Source: Chara braunii (lineage: Eukaryota > Streptophyta > Charophyceae > Charales > Characeae). From it: DNA of 64,000 nucleotides. A program made the position numbers and the translations under genes. The notes under the pieces were generated by a model. The model saw nothing but the letters and a program-made list of their open reading frames with translations. It was not told the DNA's origin and ran no database searches. This document shows, one piece after another, positions 35,509 through 46,266 of this stretch. Within the stretch, counting starts at the first letter, position 1; every line of letters starts with the position of its first letter. The stretch lies in the NCBI GenBank assembly GCA_003427395.1, contig BFEA01000065.1, forward strand, positions 843,044 through 907,043, given 5' to 3'.

Positions 35509-36498
35509 CATGCGACAGATTACAAAGGAGATTGAAGAGGTTGAAAGGTGACAGTCATTGAATTGTTCGGTTGCAAGTCACTTATGGCAGTTTGCAAATG
35601 TACAATGTTATGTACAATATGGAATGTTTTGACCGACAGATCGCAAATGCAGCGACATATACATCAAACTTGTACGTAGTCATACAACATGTTGAGGTCT
35701 ATCTATGTATGGTCTATGTGAGGTGTGGATATGTATGGTCTATGTGGAGAGCAGAATGCAAAAAGGATGGAAGCCAAGAATGTATCATATACCATAAGCA
35801 TATGCATGGTGGACGTGGTATCATCGCCGGTATGATGTGCATATATATGGTGTATGCGGTATGATGTACCCCTAATGGTATATGGTACATAATAGTTCAC
35901 CTACCATATATGGTGCACGTGGTACCCTACGACTACAGTCTACCATGGTCTACATATAAAGCCAGAAGTCACGATTTCGGAGGAAAATTCTGTACATTTT
36001 TCACTTAATTGAATTTCGCGATTTAAAAAAAAAATGTCTGTTTTAACGAATGTCAGTTAGTTAGAGTGTCGGCCAACATTCACAACCTCTGTATTGAGTG
36101 TTACATCTGAGGTAGGCGCAGTGACAAAAAAAAAAAAAGTCGTACTGTGGCAGACTGTTTCGTCAGGAGGTTTAGGCCCGATAGTCTGCCAAGGATGCCG
36201 ATGAGCAGTGACCAGGAAGAAAGGGGAGTAAATCGCCCAGAGTTTGCGATGCCCCGGAGAGAGCTGACAGGTCGACTTCACTCACACCAAACGTGCAATC
36301 CTAACGGACTGTCGTTGTGTGTATGTGTGTGTGTGTGTGTTTGTGAGAGAAAGAGAGAGAGAGATGTGCAGAAACTATCACTGAATATATGCTACCTTCG
36401 GGTCGTGTGAGGTCGAGGGGGTGGGAAGGTTGTTTTGGGGAATGGCTGAAATTTCCTTGGCTGACACTATTTCTTCTTGTTCATCCTCTTCTTCTTCC

Positions 36499-36499
<1 letters not shown>

Positions 36500-36529
<30 letters not shown>

Positions 36530-36545
36530 CTTCTTCTTCTTCTTT
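36500..36545. repeat. (TTC)n microsatellite
   Basis: About 15 TTC units. The Ser-, Phe- and Leu-run open frames crossing it are artefacts. Confidence 0.95.
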
Positions 36546-36615
36546 ACGTTTTTCTCCCGTCAGACCCCATCATGTCCTTCTCCCTTTAAGCTATTGTTTT
36601 TTCAGATTTTTTCGA

Positions 36616-36647
36616 TTTTTTTTTTTTTTTTTTTTTTTGGGGGGGGG
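36616..36647. repeat. T23 followed by G9 homopolymers
   Basis: 23 consecutive T then 9 consecutive G. Confidence 0.95.
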
Positions 36648-37339
36648 AACGCCCTTGAAAATAAAGTGAACTGTTTTTTTTTATTACTTTCCTTAGTAAT
36701 AGTTAGTATCATGTTTTTTATTTTTACTTTAAAAAAACAGGTTGCCAGCTGGGCCAGCCGGGTGACCTTGTTTGCCCGAACGGCCTGACGATGCAAGCGT
36801 CAAAGTAGGTCGTAGAAAGAAAAGAAAAAAAACGATAAAAAATAGGACATGCAATATCTGAAAACAATATGTTCTGCAGAGAAATAAAGTGAACTATTTT
36901 TGCCGCAGGGTGACATCCAAAAACATTATATGGTAAAAAACTAGGCTGCCAGAGGGGCCCGGGTCCACTTGCTCGCCCGGGCAAAAAAAATATATATATA
37001 TATATGATATATAATTATTTTTTACGTTAAAATTTTATTTTAAATTTGGTAAAGAATTTAGATATGACCCTGAGGCAAAAGTTATTCAGTTTATTTTTCT
37101 GTATAACATAGATTCTTTTCGGACTTTTTTGTTTTTCTTCCCATTTTTTTTTTTTTTTACTGGGATCTTCTATGTTCCTTGCACGGCCGGGCCGCCTGAG
37201 AAATTAGGGTGACCCGGGCGGCCCGTCTGGTAACCTAGGTAAAAAACAAAAAAATTGTAATTTTTTAGTTCCCGGTTGGGCAAGTGGTCCAATATAATAG
37301 TTATGAATACTATAGATTATATATTATAACTATAATGCA

Positions 37340-38880
37340 TTTTATTAGCACACAACTTTCACGTCATTGCTCAAAGCAACGACGAAAAATATGAAAACGG
37401 TGTCGTGTCTCTCAGGTCCCCCCCCCGAAGCACAACCCACAATAAACAATTCTCGTTCAGGTACCTTGTGGCATCACATACAGACAGTCATCAGAGCGCA
37501 TAAAGGTGTAGACAAGAATGCAAAAATACGGTGCGTGGTGCCAATGTGTCTGTATTATGACAAAACACATGTAGATGGACGGCAAAAACAGACGGCATAT
37601 TCATTAATGATGTCCATAGGTGACCACGCAGATGACGCAACACTTCTTGTATATCATTCTGTCCTTCATCACCGCTCATGCGACAAGGGATGGGGTTTGC
37701 AAAGCACCACGTTCAAGAAACGCAAAGCCGTCATATCGCACTCAACACTGTCTGTGGCATTGCAGGCTGCGAAGCAAACGTCGCATGATGATATTGTTTA
37801 TGATGATAAACGGTGGGGAGAGGTAACAGTGCACCCTTTCCTGCTCAATTATATTCAAGACTACCCTGAGAGGTGCGCCATCGCAACGGTGAGATACGGT
37901 GTATGCGCGACATGCACTGTGTCCAAATCAGATTTCGATGTCATCGCGGACTTCACAAACTGTCGTCGATCACTAAGCATGGAACGTGAACTTCTTAGCG
38001 GATTTCATTCAACAGATAACGATAATATTCAACGTTTAATGAAGACACAATTGTCGAACTTGAACATGCCCATGCAGGTGAAAGAAAACGGGTTGTGGGG
38101 ATTTTACAGGGGTCGTGAAAACGATGATCCCATGTTCGACTACCACTTGGCTCTGCAACCAGACCGCATGCACACTATCGAGCACAACATATTTTTGCAC
38201 ATATTAGACGCTTTCAGAGCAGCTGCATTCGACAAGTTGAGCCACGTCGCACAAAGCAATGTGTTGAGGAGTTGGATCCGAGGTTGCAAACGTTGAACAA
38301 GAAAAACAGTACTACATATCCGCAACTTGTGCTACCTATTGGAACAGGTAGCGACTACTTTTCACGAGAGGGGGGTTTCGAAGCAAAGCAGAACCGGTCG
38401 AACCGGTCGATTATGACAGTGTACGTATTCATAGTGTCCAATAAAATCCTAGCATGGTACGGAAACGAATAACATCTTGTTTCAGAAACTAATAGAACTG
38501 TACATTTTAATATTCTGGTGCACAAAACATTCAATATATTCACTTGAGGCATGTAACAATCTTATGACGGACTTCATAACAACCGTCAAACACGTTTTGG
38601 GTCATTATCAAACCTCGAACTGAAAACTGTCAAAGTTACACGACCTTCTGCATTTGAGGGCGTGCATCGAACGGTTAGGTCTCCCATACAGCTTCGCAGC
38701 CGATGTGTGGGAGCACCACCACCAGAAGTTTTTGCAAACAGTCTTTCCTGTCGTCGAAAAAGCGCAAATCTTCATTTCAAATGGTAAATCATGTGCGACG
38801 GCCTGTCGCATTTCTCGAGGACATATAATGCGCACGGAAACGGAGGAAGAGGACAACAGAAAATTGGTCCTCCGTCATTG
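37340..38880 (+). pseudogene. CACTA-related (Plavaka-like) DDE transposase, core
   Basis: Motifs in order, reading from 37367: CVVPMCLYYDKTHVDG (about 37535-37580; acidic residue typical of the first catalytic position), a QTAYSLMMSIGDH strand, YIQDYPERCAIATVRYGVCATC (near 37850-37912, an Asp and a CxxC zinc pair), and QPDRMHTIEHNIFLHILDAF (near 38155-38213). After a stop at 38294 and a frame change, VYVFIVSNKIL and, in another frame, LMTDFITTVKHVLGHYQTSN then KLSKLHDLLHLRACIERLG and SFAADVWEHHHQKFL (38640-38745) continue the fold. This order matches Plavaka/KDZ-type transposases best known from fungi. They cut and paste DNA with short CACT-type termini. Stops include a TGA near 38622. Introns could explain some of the frame changes. 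Confidence 0.6.
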
Positions 38881-38897
38881 AGTGCTCGACACACGGA

Positions 38898-39551
38898 ATG
38901 AATACACTAGCCGCACGTGACACGGCCAAGTTGCAACTTCGATTTTTCTCCCACGATAACATAGGACTATATGGAAACCAAGGTGCGACGGGAACCGGCG
39001 ATACGATACTGAATGGTATCCCCTACATGGAGTACTTTCGAGGTGCTCCTCAGACGTACATGTCAGAAAACGGGTGTAATCCACCGCATGACGACATGTT
39101 CATACGCAAAAGAACGCATCTTGTCATCGCAGTAACTGATGATGGAACAACCAGGGGAACACTTGTGCAAACTGCGAGGGCTTCACCCAACTTCCACGGG
39201 AAAGCAGTGCACAGTGATGTTTCTGTGAGGGTACAGTCAGGAAGTACGTGGCATGCATCTGTGGGAATGTTTTTTATCATGAATACCTGTACGGAAGAAG
39301 TGTCTACCACACACAATTGCGTCCTTGTAAAATGGTACAAAGAGGTTGATATAGAAAGAGCAGATGCGACAGAGTGTAAGAAATTAAAATGGAAAATGGT
39401 AAATGGTCGCCAACTGTGCAGCGTCATCTCCGTTGACAGTATCACGGACAATGTCCACATTGTTTCATGCTTCGCAAAACCACAATGGGGTTCATCAACA
39501 TATGCAACACAAACTGATGACACTTTTTATTTGAACAAATTTGTAGTGTGA
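38898..39551 (+). pseudogene. C-terminal domain of the Plavaka-like transposase
   Basis: An open frame of ~217 codons. Its second half has RVQSGSTWHASVGMFFIMNT, CVLVKWYKEVDIERADATEC, the ISVDSITDNVHIVSCF segment and a terminal DDTFYLNKFVV. The order (strand, VLVKWY, VDSI..H.V..F, F.LNKFV) is the usual end of Plavaka-type proteins, where the last motif reads like VNKY/HHA. It directly follows the core domain in a shifted frame, and I treat it as the same gene or a downstream exon. Confidence 0.55.
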
Positions 39552-39660
39552 TATGTGACTTGCGACACTAAATGGTCACAACGTGGTCCGGTTGCGTAGT
39601 AGGGGTCAATTACAGGAACACCGCTCACGCACGACATCTTTATGGCCCCCACAACCCAAC

Positions 39661-39717
<57 letters not shown>

Positions 39718-39801
39718 ACACCATGAACAAGTCATGTCATGACGTGAGCAAAAAACGACTACAGAAACTGACGCTCAAAAGATCGTGAAAATGTTGATGA
39801 C
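39552..39801. repeat. Spacer with (CT)n microsatellite
   Basis: About 25 CT units at 39664-39713 lie between the transposase and the second protease gene. Confidence 0.9.
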
Positions 39802-41205
39802 TTGTTCACAGGGAGAATCTCACACATTACGAGGAACAGTAGTGAACGCTCAACAGTGGCAGCAGACATGACTACAACGAGAAGAAAACGATCAAGAACG
39901 ACACGAGTGTGGACAACACAAGAGAAGAACTACGAACATGAGAGTGTGGCCCGGGTAACGATTGATACTAATGGACAGAAAACAATATCGAGGAAGCAGG
40001 AGCATGATGAGGGCAGCAATGTGGGAACGCAAAAGCTCAACAATGGAACGACGCACACAGAGAACAGGCCACAAGACAGAACAACAGAAGGTGAAGAAAC
40101 AACACGCTTAACACCGACAACAGGTGTGAAATGCACAATATTCACAAGGGAGGCTATGTCGGAGAGATGGGAGCACATGTTACGGACCCGTGGTACAACA
40201 GAACGTACTTGGCAATAACAATCCGGTCAGCAGTTAAGCCACGTTCGAAGTCATGTGGAAAGACGATGGAGGACAAGAAGGATGAGAAGGCATCAAACTC
40301 GTCATCTGGGTTTGAGGTTGTTGACGAAACGAACATATATTCGTTCACGTGGAAAGACATAAGCCTGAAGATCCTATTGGCGGAAGAAAATTTGATGCGC
40401 TTGGCAGTCGGGAAGTGACTCAATGACAATATAATGGACATGTATATGCAGTCTGTATATGAAGAGGAATTTGAAGGTAAGGACACCACAGCGGTGCATG
40501 TGTGCACAAGTTTTTGGCATCCGGAGGTGCTCGCGAATCAGAAAGTCGGTGCAGTGAAAAGGGGGTGGAAGTTGCGTGTGAAAAGTCGGATGAGCAAAAT
40601 TCATCGACTGTGTAAAGACCTGGAGGCTGTGTCGGTCGTGCTTATTCCGCTTAACCACAAGCATCATTGGATGTTGCTCATAATATTGAATGTTCGGGAG
40701 TTTTGAACCGATGACAAATGCCCCATCGCTATAATCGTTGACTCGTGTCATGGGTACGCAAGTCCGGATTGGAAGGCATTGCGGACGTTAATGTGGCATG
40801 AGTACCTCGACGACAAAAGAAGGGACCCGGATGTCACACGCCAAATGGTGGACCAGTCATGGAACACTTGCAGAGATGTGTTCCGTCGTGGACTGGTCCA
40901 TGCGATCTTCACAACAAACTAACAGAGAGGATTGTAGTGCGTATGTACGTTCCATGGAAGAAGAGTTGATAACAAAGTTGGCACAACTCCCGACCCACAA
41001 TGGTATCTCGAAAAACGACATACAGAAAATTGTTGACAAGATGCGCATCAATGAAAGAACCGTTCGTGACTTTCGTCAAACAACTCTCGATCGCATTGCA
41101 GAGTGTGCAGCAGCGGCGAAAGGTTCCACAACACTTGAAGCATCTTGGACGATAGCTCATGTCATGAGAGCTGACATAAAAAAAAACAGCGGCAAACTGC
41201 CTTAG
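39802..41205 (+). pseudogene. C48 (Ulp1-type) cysteine protease 2
   Basis: A hydrophilic Thr/Arg/Glu-rich N-terminus (from about 39868) leads, through a frame change near 40130, into SFTWKDISLKILLAEENLMR. The Ulp1 signature W-L-N-D-N follows with its Trp codon replaced by TGA (40416). Then come VSVVLIPLNHKHHWMLLIIL (catalytic His at about 40665), a TGA at 40704, IAIIVDSCHG (catalytic Asp), and, after another frame change near 40890, SSQQTNREDCSAYVRSMEEE (Gln and Cys near 40916-40936; DCS where DCG is usual). All four catalytic positions can be seen, unlike in protease 1. A coiled C-terminal tail ends at the TAG near 41203. This is a different subfamily from protease 1. At least two stops and two frameshifts are present. 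Confidence 0.7.
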
Positions 41206-41225
41206 ACAAGTTCGACAGGCAATGG

Positions 41226-41226
<1 letters not shown>

Positions 41227-41265
<39 letters not shown>
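41227..41265. repeat. G39 homopolymer
   Basis: 39 consecutive G bases, directly downstream of protease 2. Pro-run and Gly-run open frames across it are artefacts. Confidence 0.95.
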
Positions 41266-41464
41266 CGAATCCATCGGTGGTGGGGTTTAGTGGTAAAGGT
41301 TGCATTTTAAGTTCATAGTACGGTGAGTTTTCTAACAACACACTTAGAATACACATGACAGCGTTTGAAGACCATTTCAATCGTATCCACCGTCCATCGT
41401 GTATCGTGGGTGATCTGGCTATTGAGGCAGGGGCGAAGAATATTATGTTGAACCTTTTATGAAG

Positions 41465-41532
41465 TGAGAGAGAGAGAGAGAGGAACGCTTCCGATGAGAC
41501 ATAGAGAGAGAGAGAGAGAGAGGAACGCTTCC

Positions 41533-41598
<66 letters not shown>

Positions 41599-41766
41599 CA
41601 AAGAGAGAGAGAGAGATATATGATGACGAATATAATTGTATATGAAAACAAAATGGCGAAGAATATTATCCAACCACTTTTTTGTTTTTTTTTGCATGAA
41701 TGTGATATCTTCTCCTTTCAACATATAATATGAAAAACAACGAAAGTTCTCTCTCTCTCTTTCACA

Positions 41767-41809
<43 letters not shown>
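41465..41809. repeat. (GA)n and (CA)n microsatellite cluster
   Basis: GA tracts from 41465 to 41616 are broken by two copies of AGGAACGCTTCCGATGAGA. A (CA)n tract occupies about 41766-41809. The spacer between 41270 and 41861 holds nothing else recognisable. Confidence 0.9.
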
Positions 41810-41810
<1 letters not shown>

Positions 41811-41861
41811 TAATGTTCGGGATGATTCGCATTTAAACATTCTGTATACATTACAGAGCTT

Positions 41862-42747
41862 TTGAGTAATTCGCTTGTAACTGAAACGTTGTATGTGTCA
41901 TGTAGCTTTGCAATGGCACTCCGCCGCAAGTATAAAGATCTTTCATCGTCCCTGAAGCACCGAGAGGAAAGACACCCACAAACGCGGATGAACCAAAGCA
42001 CTGTGGTCAGGAAAGAGAAGGGAAAATTTCAACAAAAGGCAAATGAAAGAAGCAAGACATCACCGTTGATTAAGCCACGCGCGAACTGTGCAGAGGTTCC
42101 GGTGCCGCCGCCTCTCCCGCATTCACAAAGGTCTGATGCAAATAAACGACCGCGAGAGTCATCCCCCACCTCTCCCGCATTCACAAAGGATCGCATGCGA
42201 CAGGAGCATTATTCGCCACAGACGCCAACGAAAAGGTCATGCGGACAAGGGAGTGAAGAACAACCTCGGAAGAACATCACACATGCGAAGAGGAGGAGAA
42301 CCATTGAGAAAGAATGGAAAGACAAGAAGACAATCGATCTGAGGGGATCTGAAGGTGTCGAGGCAGCTGAGGACGAAAAACGAGATGTGTCACGGGACAC
42401 AACAGGTAAAGAGCAAAGGGCCGGCACTGAAGAATATGATGAGACAGAGGACGATGAAGGAGGTAACACGGCCGCGTTCTACGAAGGACAATCGTATGGA
42501 GAAGATGAAAGCAACGAAGAGGAGGACAGTGACAATGGGTATAACAACACACAGGATGGCGATCACGAGGATGATGATGACAAATAATCATCCCAAAGCA
42601 GTAGCAGGGAAGAAAGGCGTAGCGAGGACAATAGAAAAAAGACATATAAAAAAACGCAAGGAGGAACAAGTGATGAAAGCAGGGAGGAAAGCAACGCCGA
42701 TAAACTGTTAGTTCCGAAGGAGAAGGCAATTGAAGGACGTAAGTAAA
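41862..42747 (+). CDS. Unrecognised hydrophilic protein with acidic C-terminus
   Basis: An open frame of 241 codons to a TAA near 42585, after which the same frame stays open in similar Ser/Glu/Lys-rich composition to 42747. The ATG at 41913 (MALRRKYKDLSSSLKHREER) is a likelier start than the upstream one. No domain is recognisable: a basic, Ser/Pro-rich first half with PAFTKDRMRQEHYSPQTPTK, a KRRRTIEKEWKDKK basic cluster that could be a nuclear signal, then an Asp/Glu-rich tail. The composition resembles the linker regions of the methyltransferase-like gene. It may be an accessory protein of the same transposon or an N-terminal part of the gene at 43084. A real gene is plausible but not proven. 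Confidence 0.4.
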
Positions 42748-43083
42748 CAATGTATGAGAAAAATCAAAACCTCAGACGGAAATGATTAGTTGACATGTTG
42801 TTTTGCTTGAACTGTTGTCATCACCTGCCGGTAGTGCAAAATGGTAGCGAACAATAAACGTTTTTCGATAAGGAAATATGAGATAGTCTTCAATATGTAT
42901 GTGCAGTTGTGGTTGTTTCTCCTGCCAAACGAATGTATGTGAGTAGCGGATACCAACTTCCAACTTCTGGTTGTTATACGCGTTGTTGCAGGCCGTCAGA
43001 TTGTACAAGGAGGGAGACATTGTCAAAAGGAGGCAAAAGAGGCCAAGCATTGGGCGGGTGGCATGCGAGATGAATGCAACTTA

Positions 43084-43640
43084 TTCGGATAAAGGTAAAA
43101 AGACAAACTGTTGAGGTCTGTTGCAAAATCTTTTGTGCACTCAACAGCGAGGGACATAACATTCTACCCTTCAGAGGACGACTTCTTCAATGCGTTGCAG
43201 TTGATTGCTAACCTTTTAGGAGAAGATGTGAGGGTAGGATTGGGGAAGTATGTACAGGACAATGGTGTGTGGTGTATGATTATAGAGTGCAACCGAATGA
43301 TGACAATGGTCCGTGGAGAGTTGACTTGGCACTTGAGACATTGGTTTTGGGCAGAGAGAGGTCTCCCGCTCGTACGCGGCACGCAGTCGGATCACAATAA
43401 CACCGCATGAAACGAACTTCGTAGCCAAATGAATAAAGACGAGACATGGAGAAGGAAGGGCGACGAGCCATGGGGATCAAAACATTTCAAGAGGGCACTC
43501 ACAAAAATGTTTCAAATAAGAAGGGACAGCGGAAAGCTTGGCGTGACCTTGCAACAACTAGCGATTACCGAACTTGTGATTCGCACAAAAATAGAACAGT
43601 CAAAGAAGTCAATCAAGACGTCGGATCAGTTGCTGAAATG
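43084..43640 (+). pseudogene. Unrecognised globular protein fragment
   Basis: One frame with a single TGA at 43408. It reads RSVAKSFVHSTARDITFYPS, EDDFFNALQLIANLLGEDVR, DNGVWCMIIECNRMMTMVRG and ELTWHLRHWFWAERGLPLVR; after the stop it continues MNKDETWRRKGDEPWGSKHF and MFQIRRDSGKLGVTLQQLAI. Predicted helices alternate with strands and Trp is frequent, so the composition is protein-like and unlike its other frames. I do not recognise the family. It lies in line with the transposase and proteases and could be another transposon-encoded protein. Confidence 0.4.
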
Positions 43641-43880
43641 ACCGTTATAAAGAACGACATAGTCAATATAGCCCGGAACCGGGACACAGTTATGAGTTTC
43701 TGCATTTTCAAGCTCGACCGTGACACACGTGTGGCAGATGTGGCAACACAGTACTACAATGCAGGGAGCACAAAGAGAGAAATAAGTGCAGTTGATGACA
43801 AGGGCAACGCAGTACATGACTTTGAATTCGAAGTCTTAGCCCCCCAGACACAACCGCAAGCTTTATGCGCAGGACCTTGA
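43632..43880 (+). pseudogene. Unrecognised C-terminal fragment
   Basis: Shifted frame directly after the previous fragment: NDIVNIARNRDTVMSFCIFK, LDRDTRVADVATQYYNAGST, and VHDFEFEVLAPQTQPQAL to a TGA at 43878. Probably the end of the same broken gene. Function unknown. Confidence 0.35.
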
Positions 43881-43986
43881 ATTTTTTTCCTGGAGTGACA
43901 CTTTTGTTATTCTGACGGATGAGACATGACTCAAGATGTGGTAGGATTGCGTGTCTGCAACTCGTATCACAACGACACGTCCATTT

Positions 43987-43987
<1 letters not shown>

Positions 43988-44036
<49 letters not shown>

Positions 44037-44507
44037 TTGAAGTGTGGAGACAAAGGATTTAGCACGGGTCTCGTGCGAAGAAACCGAGTTACTGTGGCTG
44101 GGGTAGGCAGAGTTGCATGGTGGGTGTTATTTCTTATGACAGCGGTGCCTTAATGTTATTATGTGGCTCCCTCTACAGAACTATGTGACTGGAAGTGACC
44201 TACAGTTGGGAACGGGAAACAAAGCGAGACTCACTTCTCTATGGAGAGAAAGAGAGAGACAGAGAGAGACAGAGAGAGACAGAGAGAGAGAGACAGGAGA
44301 TCCAAGAAAAATAGAAGTATACGTATAGCATGGTCTAGTACAAAGAAAACGAGTTAGTGTGGGTGGGGTAGAAAAAGTTGGTACTGGGTGCCACATTCTT
44401 ATTGCAACGGTGCATTGATGTGATTATATGGCCCCCAGTACAGAACCATGTGACTGGAAGTGCCCGATTATCACATGAAGGAAAACAGAGCGAGACTCCC
44501 TTATCTG

Positions 44508-44557
<50 letters not shown>

Positions 44558-44596
44558 GGTAATTGAAGGGAGAGAGAGAGAGAGAGTGGGTGGAGA

Positions 44597-44632
<36 letters not shown>

Positions 44633-44667
44633 TAATTGAAGGGAGGGAGAGAGAGAGAGAACGTGGG

Positions 44668-44710
<43 letters not shown>

Positions 44711-44740
44711 AATGAAAGACAAAGACACTCTATATATGGA
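43988..44740. repeat. GA tracts and a ~285-bp diverged direct repeat
   Basis: GA tract at 43988-44034. Then 44065-44255 recurs in diverged form at about 44333-44515 (shared AACGAGTTA/ACCGAGTTA, CTGTGGCTGGGGTA-like, ACAGAACCATGTGACTGGAAGTG, GCGAGACTC), each copy ending in a GA-rich tract. More GA tracts follow to 44707, with a repeated GGTAATTGAAGGGAG. Confidence 0.8.
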
Positions 44741-44930
44741 TGATTTTGACATCAATTATTATTCGTGGACATATAAGTAATTGGTTGTTCATGTTTCGGA
44801 GATAGCTAACGTTTCGGCATAACCCTTCATCCTCACTTATTGTAATGGTCACAGCTAGCATTTACACATGATGTCCACTTCAACAATGTGTACAAGAGTG
44901 TCAGTGTACCCTCATTGTGTGTATGTCTCT

Positions 44931-44961
<31 letters not shown>

Positions 44962-45630
44962 GCGTGTGTTCATTTTTTCTTTATTGTCTGGAATGGAAGC
45001 ACCCTGTTTTACAAATATAATGTCACTCCAACCGAAGTCTATATTAAGGATTACCAATAAAGGTGTGCGCTCACTTATAAAAATAACCATTTCGTCCTCA
45101 AACAAACAGTCTCATCTCCAATCCCCAACGAACACTAGGTATATTTTACCGTGACTGAGTCACGGCGTTCAACACTCGAATGCTCCCCTCAGCTCCGATG
45201 GACGCATACATGCATGAATATGAATCGGTATCCACCCGACAGGCGAGCACCATAATTCCAAACATAACATCATCACATCTCCAACACGATTCATCACATT
45301 ACCATCACATTTCCATCACGATTCCAACATGATATCCAACTTAAAGTCTTGTGTTCAACTGTTGATAAACTGTTGATCAACATATGATCAACAGTTTACC
45401 AACACATAGTTCAACCTTTCAAACATAGTTCAACAGATTATAAACAGATTCTCAACAGTTTACCAACACAAATTTCAACTGTTTATCCCGTCACTTCATG
45501 TGGACTACATAAGTCACAAACGTTGGTTTCCTTCACTTCAAGTTGAAAAACAGTTTTTAAACAATTGAAAGAGGGTGGGGCCCCATGATTAAAAAAAAAA
45601 AAAAAAATCGACAATTTTTCTGTTGCATCA
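44741..45630. other. Gene-free spacer with a perfect palindrome
   Basis: No gene seen. It contains CATCACATTACCATCACA-type repeats (45270-45330) and a perfect inverted repeat at 45367-45397: AAACTGTTGATCA and TGATCAACAGTTT around ACATA. Related ACAGTTTACCAACACA motifs recur to 45480. A17 run near 45591. Confidence 0.6.
44945..44962. repeat. G18 homopolymer after (GT)n
   Basis: (GT)n from about 44929 grades into 18 consecutive G. Confidence 0.95.
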
Positions 45631-46266
45631 GTCGACCTACCAGCCCAACCATCAACACAACCTATCAGTCGAACCATCAGTACACCCATCAGTCGACCTA
45701 TCAACCCAGCCATAAGCAAATCCGTCAGTAGACCTATTAGCCCAACCATCAGTACATCCATCACTTCATCCTTCACCCGACCAATCGGTCTACCTGTTCG
45801 TCAACCAATGAGTTTAAATCACTTAGCTAATCAGTTAATAATGATTTTAACTAAACACCCAGTAAAACATTCTGTCAATAACTTGAACCCTACCCTGTCG
45901 GTTAATTTAGTCAGTTAACACTATTTTAATCAACCCTATGAGTGAACTTCACTCTCTTAAGTCAATCTAATCACTCAATCCAATCCATCAAGCCAATCAA
46001 GCCAATAGCTCAACCCAATTAGTCCACCTAATAACTCAACCCAATAACTCAATCAACCTTTCAGTCAGCTAATCGGTTAACTAATAAGTTTAAATCGGTT
46101 AGCTTATATGTTCATCAAGGTTTTCGCTAAACACCCAGCCAAACACTTTGTCAATCATTTCAACCTTATCCTGTCAGTCAATGTAGTTAGTCCACCCTAT
46201 CTCAATCAACCTTCACTCGATTATCTCAATCAACCTTCACTCGATTATCTCAATCAACCTTCACTC
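45631..46266. repeat. CAATCAGTC-rich satellite-like array, left part
   Basis: Degenerate units built from CAACCATCAGTACACCCATC, TTCATCCTTCACTCGACC and AATCAGTCTACC. A longer-range unit AAACACTTTGTCAATCA...TGTCAGTCAATGTAGTTAGT is also present. Interrupted at 46266 by the LTR element; the array resumes at 53997. Confidence 0.85.

Larger units (their letters stand above)
35509..37339. other. Gene-free spacer with low-complexity tracts
   Basis: No credible gene. Contents: recurring TATGGTCTATGTGGA and ACCATATATGGT-like motifs (35690-35945), a GT tract (about 36320-36342), a (TTC)n tract, a T23/G9 homopolymer pair, and several GC-rich blocks built on GGGCCCGGGT/GCCCGGGC (36745-36785, 36945-36985, 37185-37235) that could be subterminal repeats of the neighbouring transposon (inference). 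Confidence 0.5.

Noticed and set aside
37340-39551. Spliced, intact transposase with introns explaining the frame changes
   Set aside because: I could not find consistent GT-AG introns at the shifts, and an in-frame TGA near 38622 remains. Treated as a pseudogene, though introns are not excluded.
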